A DNA stretch of 64,000 bases from CBDCWO01 sp965223405 (GTDB lineage Bacteria; Bacteroidota; Bacteroidia; Chitinophagales; Saprospiraceae): NCBI GenBank assembly GCA_965223405.1, contig CBDCWO010000006.1:2790001-2854000 (forward strand). Reading direction: 5' to 3'. Position numbers and translations under genes: made by a program. Below are positions 1 to 8,939 of this stretch, piece by piece. The notes beneath the pieces are model-generated. The model searched no databases and was not told the DNA's origin. It saw only the letters and a list, made by a program, of their open reading frames with translations. Each line of letters starts with the position of its first letter. Positions within the stretch are counted from its first letter, which is position 1.

Positions 1-350
1 TAACCTGCTTGCTTTAATACCTGGGCGATTGACACCTCCTGTAATCTCAAAGGGAAGCCGTGATTAAAGACTGCGGTTCGATCATTGGACCGACCGGTTA
101 GGACCGTAGCCCGAGTCGGAGAGCAATTCGGTGCGCCCGCGTAAAAACGTTCAAATCGGAGGCCGTTGGTTGCCATTTGATCCAGATTGGGAGTTTTCAA
201 AACCGGGTGGTTGTAATACCCGGTTTGTCCCCAGCCCTGATCATCGGTCATGACCAGGATGATATTTGGCCTGGTTAGGTCTGGTTTGGCACACCCGGCA
301 ATTAATACTGTAATAAAAATACTCAGGAAAGTTATTACTCGATTCCTCAT
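1..350 (-). CDS. Sulfatase, S1 family, N-terminal part (runs off the window)
   Basis: The first 116 codons of a secreted sulfatase are present; the rest lies beyond the left edge. A lipoprotein signal peptide ends in VLIAGC (lipid-attached Cys about residue 20). It is followed by the metal-binding strand MTDDQGW and then the sulfatase signature NCSPTRATVLTGR, whose Cys (about residue 76) would be converted to formylglycine. The ATG at 348-350 is the natural start because the signal peptide begins there. The enzyme would hydrolyse sulfate esters on sugars at the cell surface or in the periplasm. It probably belongs to the same carbohydrate programme as the five complete sulfatases further right, but the 8 kb between is unrelated. 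The substrate cannot be told from the fragment. Confidence 0.9.
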   Translation of the reverse strand, partial: MRNRVITFLSIFITVLIAGCAKPDLTRPNIILVMTDDQGWGQTGYYNHPVLKTPNLDQMATNGLRFERFYAGAPNCSPTRATVLTGRSNDRTAVFNHGFPLRLQEVSIAQVLKQAG

Positions 351-786
351 TGTTATATTACATTTCAAAAGGTCTACCCCTAATATAAGCGGACCGCATT
401 TTGACAATTATTTTTTAATGAAAGCTATAAAGCTTTAGCGTGTCAATCCAAAATATAACTTTTAAACGTAAAATCACTACATCTCTATATTCCCTTTAAA
501 TGAAGGAGAGGAAATGTCAAATTCTATTTATCACAATGGCTATTTCCATGTCGGCTTATTTCTATTTTTGATCCAAGTGATTTTATTGCGCCAGAATTGA
601 TGAAAATCTACGAAGCCTTATACCTACAGTGGGCTGTGGCCAACATCAACATCCAAGCGTCTTTTTACGGATTAGCATTCTTTATTGCGAAATCATCTTT
701 GCTAAGGTTATAATACCAATTAATTATTCAATGAGATGACTCTTTGGAATATTATTTATTTTCCAAAGTTGCTTTGGTCTATATGT
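351..786. other. Intergenic region with a coding-like fragment
   Basis: This gap lies between the 5' end of the left sulfatase and the 3' end of the TonB receptor, so the sulfatase promoter should lie here. No clean -7 box was found. A frame on the + strand from about 508 to 711 reads like protein, with segments such as FDPSDFIAPELMKIYEALYL and NINIQASFYGLAFFIAK, then a stop. It has no good start and a stop upstream at about 496. It may be the tail of a decayed membrane-protein gene. I do not recognise the family. Confidence 0.35.
742..768 (-). terminator. Possible hairpin after the TonB receptor gene
   Basis: A perfect 8-bp inverted repeat (CTTTGGAA / TTCCAAAG) with an 11-nt AT-only loop lies about 20 bp beyond the TonB receptor stop codon. 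There is no clear U-run after it in the minus direction, so it is a weak candidate for the end of the operon. Confidence 0.35.
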
Positions 787-3120
787 CTAAAACTCAATCT
801 TATAGCTGAGGTTAGGAATCATTACCCCTTTATACTTTTGCTCAATGGTTTGAGTTTTAACATTGAAATAATCATTGACGTATTCCTGGGTTTTGGTTGC
901 ATTAACCATTTGCAATGACCAGATGGCTGCATGTTTAGGTTTGTTGCGGCGTAGAGACACACCAACTGATAAAATTGGCAATGGATCAGACTGCTCAGAG
1001 AAAGCAATATTTCCATTTACTTCTCCATAAACCAATTCTTGTGCATTTAAAGTGGCGGCTTCATCAATTAGTTCAATACGGTTACCCCCGAGATGGTTTA
1101 AGCGGATATTGAACCCCAATACACTGTTTTTACTTTTACCTACCATCCATTCTTTTCCGACCAAAGCATTAAATACATAGTTCTTATTGTATCTTGTGTT
1201 GCGTTCTATTCCGTCCGCTCCGGTGTATTTTGCATCAAATAATGAGGCTGTCAGCAAATAATAAAGCCCGTTGTTCAAAAAGCGTTCAAGAGTTACATCA
1301 ACGCCCACATTTCTACCTGTGCCTTGGTTGGTCAGAACATCACTAAAAAATATATTCTGCTCAATATTAAGAGTCGAAATGTAGTTTGTCGGAGATACTG
1401 GTACATCAGTCAGGTATTGATAATAAGGCTCAATCTTTAGACGTAAATGATCTGATAATTTCAGCTCATAACCCATCACAAAATGATTCGATTTCATTAA
1501 CTCCAGATCCCGGTTTACTTTGTTTTCATTACTATTGACAAAATAGACCTGCAAGGCCTCCAACCGGCTATGTAAACCATATGCAAAGGCCATGCTGGAT
1601 TTGGAATTGAGATTGTATTTAATCCCTACCCGAGGTTCGATTGAGAAGTTTTGATTTAATAAAAAATGCTGATAATGCATACCTATATTTATAGTTAATT
1701 GTGGTATTGGATTTAACCGGGATTGGGAATATAACTGGATAAAATCAGATTGTCCCAGGCCATTTGCAAGTATTACCAGAGGTTGACCTATAGCGGATGC
1801 TTGTCTAACATTCACATTATATCCATGATGAGTGTAATAAAATCCTGTGCGGTTCGTGTGCTTCTTGCCCAAACGATGATAAAGATTCGATTGCAATGTA
1901 TATCGCCATTCGTTGTTAGAAACCTCAGATCGGGGATGCTTTTGCAGTTTGTCATCCAAACGATCCTCCTTGTGCTTAAAACCATTGCCTGAAGCTGAAA
2001 TGGTAGTGTTTAAGAAGGTTTTTTCACCCAATTTTAGTTTATGCGATAAACCGGTAGCGTACTGAAACAAATCATCTTCCGCATCGTCTCTGTCTGTATG
2101 ACTTACCCATTCGGTGCTGTCTGGTGCGTCAACATCTATTCTATCCAAAGCACCAATTCCCCAAATAGAAAATGTTCCTATTGTTTTAGCAGGAAATACT
2201 GTTTTGAAAGAAAGGTCCTGATAGCTGATCAGACCTGCATCTGGCGGCAAAATAGATGATAATAATCCCAGTGTTGAATAGCGGTAATTTACGGCATAGG
2301 ATGCCTGGCTACCTTTCTTAAATGGTCCCTCTGTAGCAAAATCAATACCGATTAAGCCTGCTTTAAAAGTGTGTTCATGTTCGGTTGTATTTCCGGTTTT
2401 CATCTTGATGTCAAAGACTCCCGAGGTAGCATTTCCATATTCAGCAGGAAAAGCACCGGTATGAAAATCGCTATTAGCCAACATCTGATTACTTAATGCG
2501 GTGAATAATCCTCCACCGACCACAGAAAGGTTGGCAAAATGACTGGGTGAAGGGACTTCTACACCCTCAATTCGCCATAGTAGGCCGTGCGGATTATTGC
2601 CTCTTACTGAAATTCCGTTGCTACTTACGGATGGTGTAGCAACCCCGGCAAACGAAGATGCCAATCGGGAAGGATCGTCCAATCCACCCGCATAGCGCTC
2701 TGTTTCTTCCACAGTAAATTGCCTGGCACTAAGGGTAGACATGGTATTTAGCGGTACATCTTTGGCAACCGTTACAACTACGCTTTCCAGATCGATAACC
2801 GAAGTATGCAATGGAATATCTAAATTGGTTTCCTTACCCGTACTGATCATCAATTCGTTGGCCACATAGGTTTTGTAGCCTATCATGCTCACTTGCACGC
2901 TGCGCCTACCGATCGGGACTCTTATCAATTCAAAATTTCCTTCGACATCACATACAGTACCGATAATTGGATCGGATTGCTGAACTATAACCGTGGCACC
3001 AACAAGTGGTTCCTGTGTAATCGCATCATAAACTCGGCCTCTTACCGTTTGAGTTATATTTTGTGAAAATAAATTACTTGCTGATAGAAGGGCTATAATA
3101 ATTGGAATAATTCGTTTCAT
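787..3120 (-). CDS. TonB-dependent receptor with carboxypeptidase-like regulatory domain
   Basis: This is a 777-residue outer-membrane transporter. Residues 1-19 are a signal peptide (ends NLFSQ). Residues about 25-110 form a CarboxypepD_reg-like beta-sandwich (GRVYDAITQEPLVGATV, VEGNFELIRVPIGRRSVQVS). The plug domain follows (ISVRGNNPHGLLWRIEGVEV), then a 22-strand-type barrel rich in aromatic residues, ending with NLSYKIEF. It is shorter than SusC proteins, has no SusD partner, and lacks the SusC LYGxRGANGV motif, so it is probably not a glycan importer. The start codon is only 4 bp after the stop of the CPBP protease gene, so the two are co-transcribed and probably translationally coupled. 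Its substrate cannot be inferred. Confidence 0.9.
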   Translation of the reverse strand: MKRIIPIIIALLSASNLFSQNITQTVRGRVYDAITQEPLVGATVIVQQSDPIIGTVCDVEGNFELIRVPIGRRSVQVSMIGYKTYVANELMISTGKETNLDIPLHTSVIDLESVVVTVAKDVPLNTMSTLSARQFTVEETERYAGGLDDPSRLASSFAGVATPSVSSNGISVRGNNPHGLLWRIEGVEVPSPSHFANLSVVGGGLFTALSNQMLANSDFHTGAFPAEYGNATSGVFDIKMKTGNTTEHEHTFKAGLIGIDFATEGPFKKGSQASYAVNYRYSTLGLLSSILPPDAGLISYQDLSFKTVFPAKTIGTFSIWGIGALDRIDVDAPDSTEWVSHTDRDDAEDDLFQYATGLSHKLKLGEKTFLNTTISASGNGFKHKEDRLDDKLQKHPRSEVSNNEWRYTLQSNLYHRLGKKHTNRTGFYYTHHGYNVNVRQASAIGQPLVILANGLGQSDFIQLYSQSRLNPIPQLTINIGMHYQHFLLNQNFSIEPRVGIKYNLNSKSSMAFAYGLHSRLEALQVYFVNSNENKVNRDLELMKSNHFVMGYELKLSDHLRLKIEPYYQYLTDVPVSPTNYISTLNIEQNIFFSDVLTNQGTGRNVGVDVTLERFLNNGLYYLLTASLFDAKYTGADGIERNTRYNKNYVFNALVGKEWMVGKSKNSVLGFNIRLNHLGGNRIELIDEAATLNAQELVYGEVNGNIAFSEQSDPLPILSVGVSLRRNKPKHAAIWSLQMVNATKTQEYVNDYFNVKTQTIEQKYKGVMIPNLSYKIEF

Positions 3121-3124
3121 AATT

Positions 3125-3931
3125 TTATTTTTTAAAGAAAAATTCTCTTTCAGTGATTAATAAATAGGCAGCTAGAACCAGTAATAAACCGGTTTGAATA
3201 ACTTTACTCATAGGGTGGGTTTGGAAAATTTCATTGAAAAAACCGGCTGTAATGTGAAAAATGACGGTGATTAAAATATTGCGATTGGTTTTGTAATAAA
3301 TCCAGTTCATTATGATGACAAAGGGAAACAGGCTTACGATAAAATTTACACTGTAAATCCAACCCTCTTCTACCAGATTGCTGTGGTAATAGTCTTTAAT
3401 AAAGGATAATGGGAAGTGCCATAATCCCCAATAAAATGCGAAAATCACAGACGTGAAAAATAGGTTAAAACGGTTGCGTAAGCTGTCTGTTCCGTATGAA
3501 TGCCAAGCCAGTTCTTCCAAAAGTGGTGCAACAATCAACATGAACCAAACAGGAAATACTCCGGATGTAAAAGAAAACTGTTCAGCAAGTTTAAACTGTG
3601 AGGCACTATAACCAAATAGTAGAGAAATACCCTGTGCCAATAATATGCTAATCAGCATCAAACCACTCCCAATCAGGATAAATTTGGGCTTCATCGACTT
3701 TGAAAAAAGTAGGCGGCCTTTAATATCGTTTACCATGGTTTTATCTTGATAGGTCATGGCGAACACAATTAATACTGGCGAAAGCAAACCTAGAAAGGAA
3801 ATGATACTGGCCTGATTCAAATTGTGGTCCGGTGAATGGCTAATGAATGCGGCCAAAACCCAAAATCCCCAGGGAATCAGGGTGGCAAGAAGGTAAAACA
3901 AACCCGCTTTTTTGTAATGTGTTATTTGCAT
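3125..3931 (-). CDS. CPBP family intramembrane glutamic protease
   Basis: This is a 268-residue, highly hydrophobic protein with about seven to eight membrane segments. The CPBP (CAAX-protease-like) motifs are visible: EELAWHSYGTDSLRNRF (Glu-Glu and Arg), FYWGLWHFPLSF (His) and HITAGFFNEI (His). The start at 3931 (MQITHYKKAGLF) places a short charged N-terminus before the first membrane helix; an upstream in-frame ATG at 3988 would add 19 residues of no obvious role. The gene lies between a membrane AraC-type regulator and a TonB receptor on the same strand. Family members cleave membrane-anchored substrates or act in bacteriocin self-immunity and maturation; the substrate here is unknown. 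Confidence 0.88.
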   Translation of the reverse strand: MQITHYKKAGLFYLLATLIPWGFWVLAAFISHSPDHNLNQASIISFLGLLSPVLIVFAMTYQDKTMVNDIKGRLLFSKSMKPKFILIGSGLMLISILLAQGISLLFGYSASQFKLAEQFSFTSGVFPVWFMLIVAPLLEELAWHSYGTDSLRNRFNLFFTSVIFAFYWGLWHFPLSFIKDYYHSNLVEEGWIYSVNFIVSLFPFVIIMNWIYYKTNRNILITVIFHITAGFFNEIFQTHPMSKVIQTGLLLVLAAYLLITEREFFFKK

Positions 3932-4055
3932 GATTTTTACTTTAATAATAATTTCTATGGCAAAGATGCGGCAACTACCTATGCCCATCGTCCAGAAGTG
4001 TATATCGGGACATTTATGAAGTGCAGAAGTGTAGGAATAGACAAATATGGGAGGA

Positions 4056-5162
4056 CTAACTACCTGATAAATACTGACTTGGCGTTTTTCCTGTTTGTTT
4101 CTTGAATATTTGGTTAAAAGCGGATTTAGAATTGAAGCCCGCCTCTAAAGCCAGAGCCAGAATACTATAATGAGGGTTCTTTTTAGCTAGAGCTTTGAAT
4201 TCATCAATACGATATTGATTAACAAAGTCGCGAAAATTTACCTTTTCATACTGATTAATTATCTGTGAGAGGTGGTTTGATGAAATAGCTAACATCGATG
4301 CCAATTTGCTCAACGTTAATTTGGAATCCAGATATGGCTTTTCACTTAACATTTTGGCTAACAATTGCCGATGATATGTCTTAGCAACTGTGGCTTTCAA
4401 GCCAGATTTTTCATATTCCGTTTTTACAATTGGATTTATATGTAGTTGTGGACTAAAGATATTTTGCTGTTTGACTCCAAAGTAGCCCAAAATAATGACG
4501 AAGATGATTGCTAATCCATAAAAGATATTGTCAGGCTGAAAACCAAATTCAAAGTCCAAAATTCGTTGAAACATCAAAACGATGAGGGTCGTAATAAAGA
4601 AGACACCCAAGCAAATAATGATATTCCTCAACCAGGTGAAATTAATTCCTTCATCATACGAGAAATTAACGGCGACTAATTTTTGGTGTTTAGTTAGCTG
4701 TTTATAACTTAATATCGGATAGGTAATGAATGAAATGGCAAATCCAATCAGCGACAGGGTTATAAATGTAGAAAACACCTCCAATTCTCCCTGGTCCACA
4801 AGCTGTTTTTCCTCCGCAGTATAAAAGAAAAAGAATGGAATTAAATACAAATAGGACAGGACAATTGGTAAAAAGTGCAAGTAATCAACTTTACGTATTT
4901 GTTTTTCCATTCTTACCGAGTAGAGGATGTAGAAGTACAACATGGGGCCATAAAACAAAGGGAAAGGAGCTGTAATGCCCACGAGATGCGGATATTTAGT
5001 CCAATATCCCAGGGTGTAGGCATAAAAATGGAGTAGATGAATACCGATAACAACCATCCATGCAGCCAGGATTTTATCGGGTAACGATTTCCCACTTTTG
5101 GTTAACAGTAAAACGGCGATAAAAAAAGATATGAATATGCCTATGATATAAATCGCATCCAT
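4056..5162 (-). CDS. AraC-family regulator with N-terminal multi-pass membrane domain
   Basis: This 368-residue protein has about seven hydrophobic helices in residues 1-235 and an AraC-type double helix-turn-helix in residues about 265-365 (LTLSKLASMLAISSNHLSQI, then ALEAGFNSKSAFNQIFKK and GKTPSQY). This architecture, a 7TM sensor fused to AraC DNA-binding, is common in Bacteroidota and implies sensing at or in the membrane with direct transcriptional output. It is the first gene of a same-strand set followed by the CPBP protease (124 bp gap) and the TonB receptor, so it may control them. The ATG at 5160-5162 begins the first membrane segment. Confidence 0.88.
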   Translation of the reverse strand: MDAIYIIGIFISFFIAVLLLTKSGKSLPDKILAAWMVVIGIHLLHFYAYTLGYWTKYPHLVGITAPFPLFYGPMLYFYILYSVRMEKQIRKVDYLHFLPIVLSYLYLIPFFFFYTAEEKQLVDQGELEVFSTFITLSLIGFAISFITYPILSYKQLTKHQKLVAVNFSYDEGINFTWLRNIIICLGVFFITTLIVLMFQRILDFEFGFQPDNIFYGLAIIFVIILGYFGVKQQNIFSPQLHINPIVKTEYEKSGLKATVAKTYHRQLLAKMLSEKPYLDSKLTLSKLASMLAISSNHLSQIINQYEKVNFRDFVNQYRIDEFKALAKKNPHYSILALALEAGFNSKSAFNQIFKKQTGKTPSQYLSGS

Positions 5163-5273
5163 TCACTAAATATTAAAAAATATTTATAATGGCGTTGCAA
5201 AATGATCTCTTTTTCGATATAAATTAAAAACTTGGTTGTAGACACCACAAAGTATAACTCAATGTTACTGCAC

Positions 5274-7220
5274 TTATATCAACTTTACGTCTGATTTCAC
5301 TTCTAGTAGAGCCGGACCTTCATGCTCAAATAATTGTTGCATTCCACCTTCCAATTCGTCTTTAGTGGAGACAAAGATTCCTTTTCCACCACAACTTTCT
5401 GCATAGGATGCAAAGTTCGGATTCACTAAGTCGGTAGCCCATTTATCCCATCCCCCGGAGCGTTGTTCCTTGGATATTTTTCCCAGTTCATTATTGTTCA
5501 GGACGATCAGCTTTATCGGCATTTGATATTTGACCAGAGTGGTAAATTCAGCCAGATATTGGCATAAACCACCGTCTCCAGCCACTGCAACTATCGGCCT
5601 AGAGTTCCCAACGGCAGCCCAGGCTCCAATAGCGGCAGGCAAGGCAAAACCAATGGAGCCCAAATAACCAGACATTAAGAAGCTGTTCTGATTTGATTCA
5701 AAATATCTTCCAAAAGAATAGGCATTATTACCGACATCGACACACATAACCGTATTTTCGGGGGTATGACGGGTCAATGCATCAAATACGGCTATAGAGC
5801 TTATGCCTTTTCCTCTGTCTTCATTGAGTCGTTTTTGCTTTTCCGAACGCCAGATTTTCCAGCGGGAGGCAATTTCTTCGGTTTGGTTAATCTTATTCAC
5901 CCCCATTCTTTCAGACGACTTCCGGAGTAATTCTACAGTTCTGGAAATTTCGCCATATACGCCCACATCAATTTTATGGAATTTAGCAATGGCCAACGGG
6001 TCAAAATCAATTTGAATAATTGGTTTTTTAGATGTAATCCCAGTGTGATTTGAGAAGGATGCCCCTATTACAATTAGTAAATCGGCTTCATTCATAAAGT
6101 AAGAAGCAATGGGCGTACCACTGCGCCCCAAAACTCCACAACTCAATCGGTGCCTATCGGATATTTGCCCCTTACCTTTGAAGGTAGTCATCACAGGACA
6201 ATTCATTTTCTCCGCCAGGCTTATGATTTTATCCATATCGAATCTTGCACCATGTCCTACGATGATTACGGGCCTTTCCGATGTTGTTATTCTTTCGATG
6301 GCAGAATCCAATTGCTCTTGTGGTGGAGCAATGGCAAGTGAAATTAATCGACCCTCCGGAGTCTGGGCTTTAGTTCCGCTAGCTGAAAGCACCTGGACTT
6401 GATCGGGAAAAGTAAGATGTGAAACATCACGGGATAGGATGGCGTGCTTGATCGCCAGAGTCATTAATTCAGCATGTTGACTTTGGTGTTCCACGCGCTG
6501 GTTAAATTCCGCAACTGTTTGAAAGGCTCGTACCAAGTCTACTTCCTGAAAATTTCCTGTTCCCACGACTTGCGTTGCTACCTGACCGGTAAGAGCTAAA
6601 ATTGGCGCGCGATCCACTTTTGCATCCCATAATCCGGTATACATGTTGGTGCTTCCGGGACCAGCAATAGCAAAGCAGGCCGCAGGCTTTCCGGTTAGTT
6701 TTCCGTAAGCCGAAGCAGCAAAGGCGGCGGCTCCCTCATGTCGGATGCCAATAAACTTTAATTTTCCTTTTACTTCTTGTCTTCGTAGCGCATCAGCCAA
6801 ACCCAGGTTGGAATGACCAACCATCCCAAAAACACGATTGACTCCCCAGTTAACCATGGTTTCGGCCATAACATCTGTAATGGTTTCTTCATGAGGTGGT
6901 TCTTCCGGCATACCGACAAAAATCTCATCACCTTCTATTCTTAACAGAAATGTTTCCAACCCATCATCAAAATCTCCCGAACTCCCTCCATGAGGACAAA
7001 AATCCCAACCATGCCAAGGACAACGCAACAAACCATTTTCTATTGATCCTTCGCCCAATGGTCCACCCTGATGTGGGCACTTGTTTTCCAAAGCCGTAAA
7101 TTTTCCGTGATAATGGGATAAGCACAAGTCTTTATGGCCTGCTGTTACCGTCATGACACGACCTTCTTGAAGTTCATTTTTATTTTCTAATACCTTATAC
7201 CAGATGACCTTTTCATTCAT
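5274..7220 (-). CDS. Rieske [2Fe-2S] domain fused to a thiamine-diphosphate enzyme (acetolactate synthase/pyruvate oxidase type)
   Basis: This 648-residue protein joins two domains rarely seen together. Residues about 5-105 are a Rieske ferredoxin domain with the cluster ligands C48-x-H50 and C67-PW-H70. Residues about 110-648 carry the three domains of the ThDP pyruvate oxidase/acetolactate synthase family: an N-terminal Pyr domain with the catalytic Glu (IRHEGAAAFAASAYGK), a middle domain with nucleotide-like binding (RPVIIVGHGARF) and a C-terminal PP domain with the GDG...NN metal/ThDP motif (GDG at about 548-550, NNN about 575-577). No signal peptide, so it is cytoplasmic. It is likely a 2-oxoacid decarboxylase or oxidase whose electrons may pass to the Rieske centre. 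It stands alone (111 bp after the neighbour, own promoter). It could also be a gene-fusion ferredoxin domain with a structural role. Confidence 0.85.
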   Translation of the reverse strand: MNEKVIWYKVLENKNELQEGRVMTVTAGHKDLCLSHYHGKFTALENKCPHQGGPLGEGSIENGLLRCPWHGWDFCPHGGSSGDFDDGLETFLLRIEGDEIFVGMPEEPPHEETITDVMAETMVNWGVNRVFGMVGHSNLGLADALRRQEVKGKLKFIGIRHEGAAAFAASAYGKLTGKPAACFAIAGPGSTNMYTGLWDAKVDRAPILALTGQVATQVVGTGNFQEVDLVRAFQTVAEFNQRVEHQSQHAELMTLAIKHAILSRDVSHLTFPDQVQVLSASGTKAQTPEGRLISLAIAPPQEQLDSAIERITTSERPVIIVGHGARFDMDKIISLAEKMNCPVMTTFKGKGQISDRHRLSCGVLGRSGTPIASYFMNEADLLIVIGASFSNHTGITSKKPIIQIDFDPLAIAKFHKIDVGVYGEISRTVELLRKSSERMGVNKINQTEEIASRWKIWRSEKQKRLNEDRGKGISSIAVFDALTRHTPENTVMCVDVGNNAYSFGRYFESNQNSFLMSGYLGSIGFALPAAIGAWAAVGNSRPIVAVAGDGGLCQYLAEFTTLVKYQMPIKLIVLNNNELGKISKEQRSGGWDKWATDLVNPNFASYAESCGGKGIFVSTKDELEGGMQQLFEHEGPALLEVKSDVKLI

Positions 7221-7270
7221 ATAAAAATTGTTATGGGTTTGAAATATCTAATAAAGTGGGAATATTCCAA

Positions 7271-7298
7271 CAAAAATAATTTACCAATTACATCTCAA
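7271..7298 (-). promoter_or_regulatory. Candidate Bacteroidota promoter for the Rieske-ThDP gene
   Basis: On the minus strand an exact TAnnTTTG -7 box (TATTTTTG, 7278 to 7271) is preceded 17 nt upstream by TTG (7298-7296). The box lies about 50 bp before the start codon. The spacer is slightly shorter than the usual 19-21 nt. Confidence 0.4.
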
Positions 7299-7492
7299 GT
7301 CTGAAGTAAATCTATTCGGTTTAATAACATACAATAACTAATTCAGTATCAAGTTGCAATCTGAAAAAGAACAATAATTATCATGAATGGTTTGACAGGC
7401 ACATGGTCAGAACTAACGAATTTGTGCTGAATATTACATAACCATTACCCTTTGTCATCACGAGGACATCATCCGCCATCAAATCGGACCTT

Positions 7493-8041
7493 TCATATTA
7501 GAGATTTACGAATCCAAACCAATATCGAACTTATCCCAACAGCCAATATTCCCGCAAAAGTATTGAACAGGATATCACGAATATCGAAAATTCGATTAGG
7601 TATAAATGCCTGAATTAATTCATCTATAATACCAAAAATTCCAGTGCTCAATATTGCTAAAAGTGCGGGTGATAATAAGTAATCTATATTCTTTGCTCTC
7701 TCCTTAAATGTCTCAAGGATGAATATGGCTAAAACTCCATATTCTATGAGGTGGGTTCGTTCTTGCGGGATTTCGATACGGACAAAAACCATGAGGTATA
7801 CTGCAATAACCCCAGGCACCAATATTATGTCGATCTTACCCGGGCGCCTTTTAAATCCATGGGTGAGGATTGTTACACAAACCAAAAGCATACCTGCTAT
7901 GAAAAACGGAGTGAGCAATCCATTATCAATTAGGATATTACTAATTGGTCTGGCAATGCCAAGTGAGGCATAAATGGCTACAATAATGACCATTGTCCAT
8001 ATCCATAGACGTTTTTCTCGTTTGGAAGTAAATAGAGGCAT
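7493..8041 (-). CDS. VanZ family membrane protein
   Basis: This is a 182-residue protein with about five membrane helices. The VanZ-like signature is visible in the second half: HLIEYGVLAIF, then DELIQAFIPNRIFDIRD and LFNTFAG. A charged N-terminus (TSKREKRLW) precedes the first helix. VanZ-type proteins are associated with teicoplanin resistance in enterococci, but in Bacteroidota most are of unknown function. The gene is transcribed alone. Confidence 0.85.
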   Translation of the reverse strand: MPLFTSKREKRLWIWTMVIIVAIYASLGIARPISNILIDNGLLTPFFIAGMLLVCVTILTHGFKRRPGKIDIILVPGVIAVYLMVFVRIEIPQERTHLIEYGVLAIFILETFKERAKNIDYLLSPALLAILSTGIFGIIDELIQAFIPNRIFDIRDILFNTFAGILAVGISSILVWIRKSLI

Positions 8042-8300
8042 ATATTATTCCATTCTATGATCATTTGTATTTCTCATATCCAAAAACTTAGATATTCGGA
8101 TCTCTTCATTTCAAAAATACAACAAGTCCGTTAGACTTTTATTCGACCTCATGATCGTGGATTTCAACGAGTTGAACACCAGCATTTTTACTTGATAATC
8201 AGGAAACAATCAAACCTGAGAAAAGTCACGTTCAAGTATGATATGCATCACTGTTTTACACTTGAATTTGAAGGAAATATCCAGGCACAAAACCTGTATC

Positions 8301-8918
8301 ATGAAGAATAAATTGTTCTATTTTGCATTGTTGATTTTATTGTCCTTGACAACAACCTTTTCACAAGAATATCATGAGGTTGAAAGCAATAGAAAATGCT
8401 TTATCGGCAGTTCTCTGTTTGTGCCCTACGGGCTTTTCCTAGAGCCATCACCGGAGTTTTTTCAATTGAACTTTGGGTATCGAATCGATGCAAAAAATAC
8501 CATTTCTCTGGAAGCTATTACCTGGAAATATCTCAATCCATTGGGTATTCCCTATGGTCCGGATTATGAAAGTGATGAAACCAGATTCCCCGGAGCAATA
8601 AAAAGTTATGGAATGGGTCTGGCTTATCAGCGATTCATATGGAAGGGTATTTATGGCCAAATTCACTCTATTGCTTTTAAACAGAATTTTTTAAGTCAAG
8701 AAGACGAAAAGATTCAAAGCGGATTTCAACTTTTCAATACTTTGAGGTTTGGGTATCATTTCAGTATATTTAAGAATCGTTTGTTTATCGAACCATCCGT
8801 AGCTGCGACCTGGTGGCCCGTAAACACAAACCTGCCTGAGTCATTTCAAATTGAAGAAGATCAATGGAACAACTACTTTTTATTTGAACCCGGACTACAT
8901 TTTGGAATTAATTTCTGA
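8301..8918 (+). CDS. Hypothetical secreted protein, probable small outer-membrane barrel
   Basis: This is 205 residues with a signal peptide (MKNKLFYFALLILLSLTTTF, then SQ). The rest shows alternating hydrophobic and polar residues, many aromatics and a terminal Phe (HFGINF), as in small outer-membrane beta-barrels. The start at 8301 fits the signal peptide; an in-frame ATG at 8238 would put 21 extra residues in front of it. It precedes the DUF4386 gene by 21 bp on the same strand. No known family was recognised. Confidence 0.72.
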   Translation: MKNKLFYFALLILLSLTTTFSQEYHEVESNRKCFIGSSLFVPYGLFLEPSPEFFQLNFGYRIDAKNTISLEAITWKYLNPLGIPYGPDYESDETRFPGAIKSYGMGLAYQRFIWKGIYGQIHSIAFKQNFLSQEDEKIQSGFQLFNTLRFGYHFSIFKNRLFIEPSVAATWWPVNTNLPESFQIEEDQWNNYFLFEPGLHFGINF

Positions 8919-8939
8919 CGAGGTCAATCAAGTATCACC

